A stretch of DNA of 64,000 nt, taken from contig NC_003076.8 in assembly GCF_000001735.4 (NCBI RefSeq), forward strand, positions 7,130,001-7,194,000. The letters run 5' to 3'. Positions within the stretch are counted from its first letter, which is position 1. Every line of letters starts with the position of its first letter. The translations under genes and the position numbers were made by a program. The DNA comes from Arabidopsis thaliana. Lineage: Eukaryota; Streptophyta; Magnoliopsida; Brassicales; Brassicaceae. The notes beneath the pieces were generated by a model. The model was not told the DNA's origin, did no database searches, and worked only from the letters and a program-made list of their open reading frames with translations. Shown here in pieces: positions 42,775-55,967 of this stretch.

Positions 42775-45700
42775 ATGGGTGTGTGGTGGATAGTGCTGGT
42801 GGTGGCTGTCTTGACTCACACGGCGTCTGCCGCCGTGAGAGAATATCATTGGGAGGTGGAGTACAAGTATTGGTCGCCGGACTGCAAAGAGGGCGCCGTT
42901 ATGACCGTCAACGGCGAGTTTCCTGGTCCCACCATAAAAGCCTTCGCCGGAGACACCATCGTCGTCAATCTCACCAACAAACTCACCACCGAAGGCCTTG
43001 TCATCCATTGGCATGGAATCCGTCAGGTTCTCTCTCTTTTTTTTCACTATAACCAGATCATGGATCTAGAAAGCGCCGAGTATTTTGTAAACACAACAGA
43101 AGTTATTATTAAGATGGATACACTAAGTGTCATCACTCGGATCATCACTTACCATATGAACTTTTTCAGATCTTCTATTTTCTTCTGCTTAATTTGTTTT
43201 CTTTTTTCTCTATACATTAATTCAATGATTGTGTCCATTGTATAAAGAATTGTAGATTGGTATGATTTGTCATGATATTAGATGATAAAAGAAGAAAGAA
43301 AATGGGTGAAGTTGCAGAAATAATGGGTTAAGCAGCACATGCCATGCATGATCACTTTGTCTCTTCTTGATTCAATAACTTCATTTACGACGTTTGCTTT
43401 TCCCATAAACACTATTTATTGTCCCTTAAAATTATCGCAACAAAATAGTACATTGACACTACTCTATAATTTACCTTATTTTGCATTCCTAAAGCCTAAT
43501 TCAGTGTAAAGTTACTACTTAGTAGATGACTGAATACTTTAACTGCGTTTTGTGAATATAGTTCGGAAGTCCATGGGCAGATGGAGCAGCAGGAGTTACT
43601 CAATGCGCAATTAACCCTGGAGAGACTTTTACCTACAATTTCACTGTTGAAAAGGTAACTTTTTTCTTCTTCTCTTTTTCCATTATTGTAACAAAAATAA
43701 ATAGTAACAAATTTGGGGATAAATGAAATGGTGCAGCCGGGAACACATTTCTACCATGGACACTATGGCATGCAGAGATCAGCTGGGCTATACGGATCGT
43801 TGATTGTGGACGTGGCTAAAGGAAAGAGCGAGAGATTGAGATACGATGGTGAGTTTAATCTCTTACTCAGTGACTGGTGGCATGAGGCTATTCCCTCCCA
43901 AGAACTCGGTCTTTCTTCCAAACCTATGCGCTGGATCGGTGAAGCTCAGGTTCTTTTTTTTTTACTATCTCTTTACTATTTTTACTTACTAAAACAATAT
44001 CAATTTACTAAAAAAAATTCAAAATTTGTTTTAAAAACAAAAACAAAAAAGTAGGTGCATTTTTTCTTTTTTAATAGTGGAGAATGGAGATTGATTGAGA
44101 TAAAGAGCAATTTGCACAAGCAATAGTACAGCTGGCATATCAACTTCTTTTTTTTTTTGGGAAAGGAATTTTGAACATAGGCATAATGATTTCTATATTT
44201 CTCTTTTAAAGCAATTCTAACAAGTAGCAAATTCTTCGAATGTGAATAGATTGGCCACTGAGTTTCTTTAAAGCGAGAAAAAAAGAATAAATTATTCTTT
44301 TGCTTAGAGTTTTCTAATATATGCATCATATTTGTTTTGATGAAAAATTGAAGAGCATATTGATAAATGGGAGGGGACAATTCAATTGTTCATTAGCGGC
44401 GCAATTTAGCAACAACACATCATTACCAATGTGCACGTTTAAAGAAGGTGATCAGTGCGCCCCACAGATACTCCACGTGGAGCCGAACAAGACTTACCGA
44501 ATCAGACTCTCCAGCACCACCGCTCTTGCCTCCCTCAACTTGGCTGTTCAGGTTTTTACTTTTTTTCCATTTTATTTTATATCTCCATTTTCATTATTCA
44601 GTAGGAAATTCTCAAACTAAAAACAAAAACCAAACTTGAAGTATTCAATCATATGCAAAAAACAGCCAAAATAGCAATGGACTTTAGCTATATATTAAAA
44701 CATAAAATATGATCGATTTTCTATATGTTGCCAAAATAATTTAATGATTTTTGACTTATGGGTCACGAGTCTTTTGGCAAATTTCATACCCGACGGTTTT
44801 TTCTGGCTGAAAGTCAATGAAGATTGCCAATTAGCCAATACCTACCAACAAAATAGTATCATAGTGGGAAATTTTCTTCAAATAGAGGTGATTTATTAAT
44901 AACTAAAAGAGAACAAAATTAAAAAGAATGATGGACTATCCTAAACTCTTTTGATAGTATAGACAGTAGTATGAGCTGGTACTCACTGGACTGGAAAGTG
45001 ATGGGGGTAGGTCCACAGTGAAAACAAAGTAGAATTTTATAGTATGTAGTATTTTACACCACAAAAGTTATGTATTGTATTGAGATGTGTGCAACGTTCC
45101 GTAGGGATTTGACTAAGAGGTCTCAATCAATCTATCAAGTAGGTAGAGATGGCCTCAGTGTTACTTTAGACTTTTGAGTTTTGACACGCAAACTCATGTT
45201 CAATTCATTTTTGCTAAAAAGCCTTTCTATTCAGCTATTGTGTGTATTACCATATACTAGATGAATACCCGCATTATGTGCGAATCTATGTGTTACTATT
45301 TTATAAATACTTTATATAATATATTTTTTTATAAAGTAAATTTGAATGTATTATTTTTAAAACGTAAATATGACTTGTAATTATTTTTTAAAAGTTCAGC
45401 TATATTAGTGCATAAGAAAAAACCAATGAGCTTCAATAGTGTTTTTTGTTGTTGTTCAAGATTCTTAGTCCTTTGATTCAATTTTTATATGTTTTTATTT
45501 ATTTTTGTTTTCATATAGTTATAATTGTAATAGTTAGATTAATCCTTAACTCGAAATATTAATTATACTTTTCTCACGTATAAATCTGATTATTTATAGA
45601 CTTAAGATTCTAATCTTTCACTATTATGAATACATACAACAATAATATAGAATGTATTGATACAGTTGTATGTAATTATGTTACTTATGTTGTTTAAAAC

Positions 45701-47409
45701 TTGTCTAACTTGATCTTAAATAAACAATTCTTTATTCCAACCACATCATGATGTGCTAGTAATTTGATTAAACACTTTAGATTTCTCTCTTTCTATATAG
45801 CTATAGAGACTCGTATTTTGAATTTTTTGGTATGTCTAATGTCTCAATGGTTCATTACATGAAAAAACTTACATTTCATTGTTACTAATTTACCATTAGA
45901 CACAAAAATGAAAAGAGAAAATGTCATTGATAAGTTGTAAAATAGTGTTTGATACTTTACCCTGATTTTGTATTTTTAAAAGTTATAAAAAGTAATTAAA
46001 AGTGATATTATTAGAAGACTTTTCATTTTCTCTCAATGAATTATGCTAAACTTTTTGTTAAATAATGTAACATGACATATATTATTTTTTTATGTATTGA
46101 TGTGACAATCAGAGAGAGTTGACCAACTTTCATATATATGATTTTCTGAAGTAATGTTTTAATTATACGACGTATTAGTGCCGACAGTGTAACCTTTCGG
46201 TTTGAAACACTCATAATGCATGTTTTTAACAAGAACGAAAACTAATAAATGGGAAAATCCTAAAAGGAAGATAATAATTTATTTGATGTGTTATATGGGC
46301 ACATTGTACTAGGCCTAATTCTATAGTAATCGGTCCAAGAAAGAAAATGAACAATTACATATTTTCGTTCCTTTTTTTTTTTTGGGAACACAGACTTCAA
46401 AATAAAAAACTTTTGATCACACGTGTGGTGATTTTTGCACATGCAGGGACACAAGCTAGTGGTGGTCGAAGCCGACGGCAACTACATAACGCCGTTCACG
46501 ACCGACGATATCGACATATACTCCGGCGAAAGCTACTCCGTCCTTCTCACCACCGATCAAGACCCTTCACAAAACTATTACATCTCCGTCGGCGTCCGTG
46601 GCCGGAAACCAAACACAACTCAGGCACTCACTATATTAAATTACGTAACTGCCCCTGCTTCAAAACTCCCTTCTTCTCCTCCACCGGTGACTCCACGGTG
46701 GGACGATTTCGAACGAAGCAAAAATTTCTCTAAGAAGATCTTCTCAGCGATGGGATCACCATCGCCGCCGAAGAAATACAGAAAACGGTTGATTCTTCTC
46801 AACACACAGAATCTAATCGACGGATACACGAAATGGGCGATCAACAACGTCTCTCTAGTGACTCCGGCAACGCCGTATCTCGGTTCGGTTAAATACAACT
46901 TGAAACTCGGATTTAACCGGAAATCGCCGCCGAGGAGTTACCGTATGGATTACGATATTATGAATCCACCGCCGTTTCCTAACACCACTACAGGAAACGG
47001 AATATACGTTTTCCCGTTTAATGTAACGGTCGACGTGATTATCCAAAACGCTAACGTTTTAAAAGGTATTGTTAGTGAGATTCATCCATGGCATCTTCAC
47101 GGTCACGATTTCTGGGTTTTGGGTTACGGTGACGGGAAATTTAAACCGGGAATTGATGAGAAGACGTATAATTTGAAGAATCCGCCGTTACGGAATACGG
47201 CGATTTTGTATCCGTATGGATGGACGGCGATAAGGTTTGTGACGGATAATCCAGGGGTTTGGTTTTTTCATTGTCACATTGAACCGCATTTGCATATGGG
47301 AATGGGTGTGGTTTTCGCGGAGGGATTAAACCGTATTGGTAAGGTACCTGATGAGGCGTTGGGTTGTGGTTTAACCAAGCAATTTCTCATGAACCGGAAC
47401 CGCAATTGA
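42775..47409 (+). CDS. L-ascorbate oxidase, tandem copy 2
   Basis: Exons 42775-43026, 43562-43654, 43737-43949, 44354-44551 and 46447-47409; 572 aa, in frame. The signal peptide is [19 protein letters not shown]. All copper ligand blocks are intact ([44 protein letters not shown]). It differs from copy 1 by an extra intron (43950-44353) that splits the region continuous in copy 1 at the Gln/Ser of [12 protein letters not shown]. Its last intron is 1.9 kb and contains a Helitron-like terminus. The last ~200 bases of coding sequence are nearly identical to copy 1, while the 5' end of the same exon is much more diverged. Likely At5g21105. Confidence 0.93.
45257..45290 (-). mobile_element. Helitron-like 3' terminus in the last intron of oxidase copy 2
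   Basis: The pattern ACTAGATGAATACCCGCATT followed by ATGTGCG resembles, on the minus strand, a Helitron 3' end: a GC-rich imperfect hairpin followed by CTAG then T. It parallels the clean end at 23185 but is degraded. I could not find a matching TC end to the right, so its length is unknown. Part of this unusually long intron may be transposon-derived. Confidence 0.35.
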
Positions 47410-50400
47410 TTTAGTAAGGTATGACGGCATTTGAGTGTGCTTTTTTGTTTTGTGGTTGTGTTCGGTATGTTGTCAACCGAAGATTGGTTCATGTTATTGG
47501 TATAGTTGGTTAGTTGGTTAGTTGGTTATATCGGTTATTTTGATCGGGATTAGTTCAGCGAGTTCTTTCCAGCCGAATTGACTTGGTGGATAGAGCTTCA
47601 TCGTGATTTATTTTATCAGTGGAATCGGACAAATCGAAGAAAAAATATCAAATTTAGTTAAACTACACCGGCAAACTTTTGCTTCACTTAAGATAATTTT
47701 TATCTGTAGTTGTGAGAATATTTGGGTTTGCTATTTTTCGTTTTGTGAAAATATACAAAGTGATGTTGTATAATAATTGTTATTTGGAAAGGTATTGTTC
47801 AAATACAAGTTTGTATAAGTACATTTGAGTTTTAGATTTAACAAAAGAAAAAAATAGAGATACAGAAGTATAAAATAGTCCTAAATATACCAAGTCATAT
47901 AAGAAAGTTGGAGTTGACGAGATAGTGGCAGGACAACTCGTCTTTGTTGACAACAAATTGAAAATTTTAATTTGAGTTAAATGAGCATTTTGGAAACTTG
48001 ATGCTTGAATTTGTGCTTTGTACTAATAGATTGTTGAAAAGTTGCTTCAATTTCGCTATGATGATATTTATTTTAAATTTAAGTTTTTTTATTAATAAAT
48101 ATGTTATGGTACATTTCATATCAATCGAAACTTAAGACTTCTCCATTGTAATTGAATTTAAACTTAGATTCATTGGGCCTAGCAACATTATTGAGTTTGG
48201 TTAGCTATTTGCTACTCATCTCACTTGTCTTAACTTTTTATTGTTTGCATCCTTGCATATAAAATGATAGAACACGAATATCCATTGCGCCCTCTCGGAC
48301 TGCTTTAGAAGACTATAACCCAATTCCCACTACTGTAATCAGGGCACCGTGATGACACAATTACATAATCTCAAAATCCTCACCCGCATTCGTTTGGAGC
48401 TGTGTACACCTGACAGACATTCACACTCTATCTCCTAAAGAAGTTAAGAAATAGGTTGTCCTTGAATAGGTAGAAACTGAAGACAATGTAGTGAGATTCA
48501 AACTAACCAAATGATCCCAATATCTACAATGCAAAGAAACTGCTAGTATCATGAGCTCAATGGAAGCAAAAACACTACCCATGGCTACAACCTCAAACTT
48601 TCGACATTGGGAATATGGATGCAAATGAAAGATCAAGATCATGGACCTTCATAGGACAGCCACGTGTTGCTACTTCCGTTGACATGTGCATAGGACTTAG
48701 GTTGAACTAATTAATGTCTAGGCCTGCTTCTTCATCGTTTTGCATTTGATTCTCTAGGCTTAGTTCGGCCACAATATGTTTTACATATCTTCATGACTTT
48801 ACATTTTTATGCCTTGCTAATGTGTTTTTGTCACTTAGTTTTAAACGCTACATACCTTATATGCTGCATAAATCCTTTATGGTATCTTTCGAGGAAGGAG
48901 GCTGGGGATCAATCTTTGTGGGAATACCCTTCTATTGTTGATGGTGTCAAGATAACTCCGTTTGTTCTCATCCGTATCATTTACCTTGAAGCAGGTATAA
49001 ATTCATCGGAATTTACTTTTAGAGGATTCATGATTGTAATAGTTGCTAGTTACATCTCAAGCCCTACTAGCACGCAAAACTCTTGAAACTGTGCATAGTC
49101 TAGTAGTATATTGAGATATAATTAATGGTTATGGACATTTTACGGTTTGAATAATAAGTGACAATCTATGTCAAATGTGTTTTAAGTGTACTTATAAGAA
49201 GATAATAAAAGCCTCTATGACTATGAGTTGACGAATTTTCAACACGATTTGAGTTTGAATAATTTTGGCGACCGACCATTCGAGAGACATGGGCACTATA
49301 AGGCATATAGGCCAAAGCAAGGACGTTAAAAACAGTTTACGAGTGGTCGTTAATTGGTTAATGTGTACGATAGATAGTTGCATATTTTCACATACTATAT
49401 TAATAAAACATTACTTATAGGAAAACGACGAGAGTTCCAATAATTGTGGAGTAGCCGACAAAAAAATCCCGGGAGACACGTTTCAGACATTTTAAAGAAT
49501 CATTGCTGGCGACGAAACGTGCCTTCGTGGCACTTGTTTACTTTCCTATTGGCTATTTGGTTATATTCATTGCACCTCTTCTACATTTTCTCTAAGAAAA
49601 CATTATATTATCATATTAAGAAATAAATACTAAAAACATCATGCTGGTATTGTTTTTCTTTGATTTGAAATAGGTTTTATACCCTATAATATATAGTTGT
49701 ACTATATACCGTATCTCATTTGAACTTAAAATCAAATATGATATTTAGATAACTAGTTGACATTTCTAAAGGATAACCAAAATAAAATAAAACGAAAGTA
49801 TTACCTGTTTCATTACCCACACGTTGACCGTTATACAAACAGTTATAGATAATATATCATCATAATTAAAGGTCAACATTTCATGATTTATTAAGTAGTT
49901 TATATAACATTTTGCAATGAGAAACCCGACAATTTATAGTATGGCGCCAAGATTACGAAATCTCAAATACCTATCTTTTAATGGGAGAGTTTTAAAATCG
50001 AAAAACGAATATTTGATGAGAGTTTTATTTTATTTTTTGAGTCGTGCATTACAAATATCACTGTGAAAAATGTTGATCGATTTACATAAGAATCATAATC
50101 GTCCATTGGATATATAGACAATGTGATTTAGAAGGTTATATATTTGTTTGTCTAAAGAAAAAATAATATCTTCAATTATATGACACAGTTTACAATTCAG
50201 CATAGAAAACAATACAATAAGCTACAAAGGATTGTTTTAAATAGATTTTAAAACACCATATTATCATCTTTAAATTTTGGCTTCTTGAGATGGTCTGGAT
50301 AAATAGAAAATTATTAAAATAAAAAACATTGTTAACTACTAATTTTATATTAAAAATACATTTATGGAATGCTTAAAGGAAAATGGGGAAATATATATAG

Positions 50401-52628
50401 ACAGTAATACTAGAAACCAATCTGTTGGTCAAATATTTAGAGCCAGTATCCAAAGGGATTGAATGTATATTAGTATATATAAGATATCATAAATTCATAG
50501 AGAATACAAAATTCACAATTCTTAATACAAAATACTTACCTATATGAAACTTTTCAATTTTAATGCTATGAGCTTGTGCAATTTAAAAGGCTCTTATATC
50601 TAGCATATACTAATATAATGCAAAAACAAAAATGGTAAACTAAGTATTTTTATTCTATTCTAAAGAATGTCAAATTGTATGCTTTTAAATGTTTAAACAA
50701 AAATCATGGAAATTTGGTATTTTGTAAGAAATTGAAAGCGCCACAATTCTGAGCTATTTTAAGGAATTCTTCAATAATTTTGTTTTTTTAGCATTATCAT
50801 ATATGTATCAGAATTAATTAGTGAGTACTGGCAACATTTTTTCCCTTTTCTTTCATACTCTGCCAGCTTTTGTATTTAAAACTATGATATTTTTTTCTAT
50901 ATCATATTATGTGATTTGTTTACATTTTCAAAGCAAAATGTAATAATTTCTATATATTTTATGACAATGTGCATTTTTTACTTTATTTTTATTGGTTGGA
51001 CTGTGATTAGATAAATCATAAAATATCTTTTGATTTAGTAAAATAAAGAAAATCATTAATTTCTTAATATGGAAAAATTTAAACGTTTTTATTTTGATAC
51101 AAAGAGAGTAATTATTTTGTAAGTCTTTGGGCATGATAAGTTTTTAGTATTCAGGACTTGGTAGAACTACAAGAATCTCATTTAAATTCCATTGTAAAAA
51201 CTAATTGATAAAACTAATACAAGTAAATTAGTATAAATAGGTTGTATTTTGTTTTTTTTAAAGTATAAATAGATCGTACGGAACTACTTACTGTTTTACT
51301 ATTTGTTTATCTAGACCGATATATTTAGATACAGCTCCCCATGAAATTAAATGCATTAACAAATTTTAAAATTCAAACATACGCACCAATTAATTTAAAG
51401 CTATTATTTAAATATTTTATAAAAAAAAAATTACATGCTACGATTTTATACCATTAAAATAGTAAATTTACGTGCCTTAGAAAATGTCTATATTTGGTAC
51501 TTGATTCCTATTTGTTTTCAAAAATACTCGCTTTATGTTTAGGGGTTATATTTTTCCCGCTTAAGCATACATCTACATTTGATATTTTTCTTATAGTAGA
51601 CATGATTATATTTTTTATATTGATATTAATAATTTTAGGCTATCAAACAAAAAATAATTTAGGCAGAAATAACCATTTTATGGGCATGTTAATTTTTCTT
51701 TTTTTTAAAAGAAGTGACTATATATTTAAATAAAGAATCTGAACTAGAAATGGAATGAAACTCAAAGGAGATAAATAAGAAATTTTTACCATATCCTTAC
51801 ACAAAGAAATGTGTCGTTTAGCATGGTTTTTACAGGCCTATTATCACCACCCTTTCGCAGTCTCTTCTTATTTAATGCTCATAATATATATAGATACACA
51901 AACATACATACATACATGTCTCTATCTCTTCTCTCTCTCTGAAGGTCCCAATAGCTTCTTTGGTTTGAATTTGGTGGCCGAAGCAACACAAAGGTCTCAA
52001 GAGTTTTCTGGGTATATTCTCTTCTTCCTTCGATTTCTCTTTATTTTTGTTTTTGTTTTGTTTTGCTTTTACGTATATTGTCTGCTTGCAAATATTGTTT
52101 TTTGACTTGTTGGGTTTGGTCTATCTGATATTTTGTCCGATGGGTTCCATTTTCACTTTTGCAAGATCAAGTATTTCAGTAGTAATACGGACTGGATTGT
52201 TTTGTCGTTATATGCTTTGATAAGAATCAAAAGAAAGAAAAAGATCGATGCTTTTACTGTATAATCATTTGATGATAAACCATTAATCTTGTTTGTGATT
52301 TTCTTTTACCTTCTCTAAATATTTCTCCTATATTATGTACTTAATCTCTTTGGTAGTAGTTTTCCTATAGTATTTATTCAATCCCTTGGGAGTAATAACT
52401 AATGGAATTTGGATCTCTAAATCTTTGTGTTATTCATATGATGAATCTTATTTCACAAGTTAGATCTCTCGATCTTTCACTAAAAGTCTCTGTTTTTTTC
52501 TTTTGTGTTATGTTATTGCTAGAGAGTTTTAATTTAGATTTTGATAAATACGGCATTACTAAATGACGATGATTATGCAATTTTATTCTTAAAGTGAATC
52601 ATAGTTGATGACATTATTTGCAGATTCT
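47410..52628. other. 5.2 kb gene-poor gap before EIL2, including the EIL2 leader
   Basis: No convincing gene. Noted: a small tandem GGTTAGTT repeat near 47506-47525; a GC-richer block at about 48280-48660, open on the minus strand for 73 codons but not family-like; an exon-like block at about 48893-48993 ending in an AAGCAG/GTATAA donor (EAGDQSLWEYPSIVDG); and very AT-rich sequence at 49600-51800. The EIL2 promoter and leader occupy the right end. Confidence 0.5.
51886..52623 (+). promoter_or_regulatory. EIL2 TATA box, leader exon and leader intron
   Basis: TATATATAG at about 51886-51894 is followed by a pyrimidine-rich leader. A donor at 52012 (CTGG/GTATAT) and an acceptor at 52623 (TTATTTGCAG) frame a ~612-base leader intron that ends six bases before the ATG at 52629. 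Inferred from splice signals. Confidence 0.55.
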
Positions 52629-54185
52629 ATGGATATGTATAACAACAATATAGGGATGTTCCGGAGTTTAGTTTGTAGCTCGGCGCCTCCATTTACAGAG
52701 GGACATATGTGTTCTGATTCGCATACGGCTTTGTGCGATGATCTGAGTAGTGATGAGGAAATGGAAATAGAGGAGCTTGAGAAGAAGATCTGGAGAGACA
52801 AGCAGCGTTTAAAGCGGCTCAAGGAAATGGCGAAGAACGGTCTAGGAACAAGATTGTTGTTGAAGCAGCAACATGATGATTTTCCAGAGCACTCTAGTAA
52901 GAGAACCATGTACAAGGCACAAGATGGGATCTTGAAGTACATGTCGAAGACAATGGAGCGATATAAAGCTCAAGGTTTTGTTTATGGGATTGTGTTAGAG
53001 AATGGGAAAACGGTAGCGGGATCTTCTGATAATCTCCGTGAATGGTGGAAAGACAAAGTGAGGTTTGATAGGAACGGCCCAGCTGCTATAATCAAGCACC
53101 AAAGGGATATCAATCTTTCTGATGGAAGTGATTCAGGGTCTGAGGTTGGGGATTCTACCGCACAGAAGTTGCTTGAGCTTCAAGATACTACTCTTGGAGC
53201 TCTGTTATCGGCTCTGTTTCCTCACTGCAACCCTCCTCAGAGGCGGTTTCCGTTGGAGAAAGGCGTGACACCGCCATGGTGGCCAACGGGGAAAGAAGAT
53301 TGGTGGGATCAACTGTCTTTACCCGTTGATTTTCGAGGTGTTCCGCCACCTTACAAGAAGCCTCATGATCTCAAGAAGCTGTGGAAAATTGGTGTTTTGA
53401 TTGGTGTAATCAGACATATGGCTTCTGACATTAGCAACATACCCAATCTCGTGAGACGGTCTAGAAGTTTGCAGGAGAAAATGACGTCAAGAGAAGGCGC
53501 TTTATGGCTCGCTGCTCTTTACCGAGAAAAGGCTATTGTTGATCAAATAGCCATGTCTAGAGAAAACAACAACACTTCTAACTTTCTTGTTCCTGCAACC
53601 GGTGGAGACCCAGATGTTTTGTTTCCTGAATCTACAGACTATGATGTTGAACTGATTGGTGGCACTCATCGGACCAATCAGCAGTATCCTGAATTTGAAA
53701 ACAACTACAACTGTGTTTACAAGAGAAAGTTTGAAGAAGATTTTGGGATGCCAATGCATCCAACACTCCTAACATGTGAGAACAGTCTCTGTCCTTATAG
53801 CCAACCACATATGGGATTTCTTGACAGGAACTTAAGAGAGAATCACCAAATGACTTGTCCTTATAAAGTCACTTCCTTCTACCAACCAACTAAACCCTAT
53901 GGTATGACGGGTTTAATGGTTCCTTGTCCGGATTATAACGGGATGCAGCAGCAGGTTCAGAGCTTTCAAGACCAGTTTAATCATCCCAACGATCTCTACA
54001 GACCAAAAGCTCCACAAAGAGGCAACGATGACTTGGTTGAGGATTTGAATCCTTCTCCTTCGACGCTGAATCAGAATCTTGGTTTAGTCTTACCTACTGA
54101 CTTCAATGGAGGTGAGGAAACAGTAGGAACAGAGAACAATCTGCATAATCAAGGGCAAGAGTTGCCCACATCTTGGATTCAGTAA
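52629..54185 (+). CDS. EIL2: EIL2, EIN3-like transcription factor
   Basis: Coding part in one exon, 518 aa, starting [14 protein letters not shown]. The frame is open a further 8 codons upstream, but that part lies before the leader-intron acceptor. The acidic patch [20 protein letters not shown] leads into the EIN3 DNA-binding region, about residues 40-300: the basic coiled block [42 protein letters not shown], the Pro/Trp segment [15 protein letters not shown], and [22 protein letters not shown]3/EIL proteins are nuclear regulators of ethylene-responsive genes. The C-terminal half is Asn/Gln-rich and likely disordered. It is shorter than EIN3 and EIL1, as expected for EIL2. Likely At5g21120. 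Confidence 0.95.
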   Translation: MDMYNNNIGMFRSLVCSSAPPFTEGHMCSDSHTALCDDLSSDEEMEIEELEKKIWRDKQRLKRLKEMAKNGLGTRLLLKQQHDDFPEHSSKRTMYKAQDGILKYMSKTMERYKAQGFVYGIVLENGKTVAGSSDNLREWWKDKVRFDRNGPAAIIKHQRDINLSDGSDSGSEVGDSTAQKLLELQDTTLGALLSALFPHCNPPQRRFPLEKGVTPPWWPTGKEDWWDQLSLPVDFRGVPPPYKKPHDLKKLWKIGVLIGVIRHMASDISNIPNLVRRSRSLQEKMTSREGALWLAALYREKAIVDQIAMSRENNNTSNFLVPATGGDPDVLFPESTDYDVELIGGTHRTNQQYPEFENNYNCVYKRKFEEDFGMPMHPTLLTCENSLCPYSQPHMGFLDRNLRENHQMTCPYKVTSFYQPTKPYGMTGLMVPCPDYNGMQQQVQSFQDQFNHPNDLYRPKAPQRGNDDLVEDLNPSPSTLNQNLGLVLPTDFNGGEETVGTENNLHNQGQELPTSWIQ

Positions 54186-55967
54186 AGAAAGCTTCAGAGT
54201 TTTCTTTTTATGTTTTCTAGTCTTTATAGCTTTGTCTCTTGCTTATTCTCTCATTAAACACAGTTTTTGATCTCTCCATTTCATAGCCCATGTAGCAATG
54301 GAGAAGATTAGGTTTCATAATAAGTTAATAACCAAATTCAAAGTAATTCATTATGTGATTTGAAGAGCCTCTCTTTTTGACAAAAGAACAGTAGAAAATG
54401 CTTTATTTGTTTAGACTTTAGAGGTGTGTATTTGTGTTCGCCTTGGGCTTCAAGGAAGAAGGCGTTTGTAGACATTTTTAATATTAAATAATTTAAACTT
54501 TGTTGGTATGATAATATTTTTATTTATGTCTTTTTATTATGTCTTTTTATAGGGAATTGTTTTCTATAAATAACAGATTTTTTATGTGTTAAATTAATTT
54601 TGTGCCTTTAAAAGAGATTAATGGTTAAAAGATGTATTTCTATATAAATCTCAAATTGAAAAATCAAATAAACTAAGTTTGACGATATGCTATTTTAAAG
54701 TTAATATGAATAATTTCAGAAATATTTAAATGATATTTCGCATATTAAATTCATAAAATAAAACTATGTGAAGACCTTACTATATAAAACTATACCTTTT
54801 TCGGCAAATCAAATACTTATATTATAAAGAGTTTACAAGAAATATAAATATTTCCAATACAACCGTTGATACAAATAAAGAAAATCGAAACAATTGATTA
54901 TAAAAGAAAAAAATTCAATGTATTGCTATAATTCACTATAATGATCATATTTACTTTTTTGAATCTAATGTTAAATTATATTCAAAAAAAAAATGTTCGT
55001 TGTACAATTTAGTGGTTCGTGAGTTTGAAAATAAATTTTAAAAAGATCTAAAAGAGTAAAAAAAAAAACGCTTGTAAAAGAGCAGCTTGGTTTGGTGACC
55101 TCAGGAGCTTAAACTCTAGCAAGGATCCATGCTTGATACGCTTTGTCGTACCGTCTATCTCCTCTTGTTCGAATGGTGGAAATATGAATACAAATTTGTT
55201 TATAAATCCATTTTGTGATAAGAGCCCCCGGATGTGGTTCCTTTTTGTGCCTTCTTCCATTCCTCTCCTTTCAAATTGTATAGACAGTGGTTTGTAGAGC
55301 ATAGCGAGACAGATAGCTCTCCGCTCTACTTTGCTTTGGTTCGATACATAATCCAAGACTTGAGCCCAGTCGGTTCTGTACTGATTTTGAAGATGCCCTT
55401 TGTTATTGCCTCCCATATCGTCTCCCATATAATGATCACATCACTCATCTACAAATTTGTATTTATTCAAATGATCAAATCCTTACCGGTTTTTTCTTAC
55501 CACTATTCCATTCCATGCTAGGATTGGCTGCATCCTCTCATTTCAGTCAAGTTAAGCTCTTTTGTCTATTACTTTATTTCATTCATTTTCTTCTTCAATA
55601 TTTTTTTTTTTTTTTTTTTTTTTCTTCTTCAATTTTTTTTCTTGGCAAAAATGTTTTACATTGACCAATTTTTACATTCCGTATATTCTATTAAAACTTT
55701 CCATTCAAGGTTCCTCCAATTTCTTTCTCCATCTGTACTAATGGAAAATTTAATAGATAATCAACAAAATAATATATACTCATTAAATAATTGTTATTAA
55801 AAGAATCTCCAAAATGATATTTGGACGATATTCATGCAATCACGTCCTAATCTCCAAATATGCACTTTCTTTATCTTATAATAAAATGATTTACTCCAAA
55901 TCCTTACTGTCACCAAATCAAAACCTTCATTTCATCTGCTTCGCATTATTTCTCTGATTCAAGAAAA
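54186..55967. other. Gap between EIL2 and the NHL-type gene
   Basis: AT-rich. A minus-strand frame of 126 codons (55048-55428) lacks a recognisable domain, though the block 55070-55430 is more GC-rich than its surroundings and could be a degraded coding or retroelement fragment. A T run of over 20 bases lies at about 55600-55622. The NHL promoter and leader follow. Confidence 0.45.

Noticed and set aside
48240..48660. GC-richer block considered as a snRNA or snoRNA gene
   Set aside because: No promoter elements, box motifs or recognisable snRNA core could be matched by eye.
53502..53759. Antisense ORF across EIL2
   Set aside because: Mirror frame of a strong coding exon.
55048..55428. 126-codon minus-strand ORF between EIL2 and the NHL-type gene
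   Set aside because: No domain, homopolymer-rich C-terminus (FFFLLF) and no clear promoter; at most a degraded fragment.
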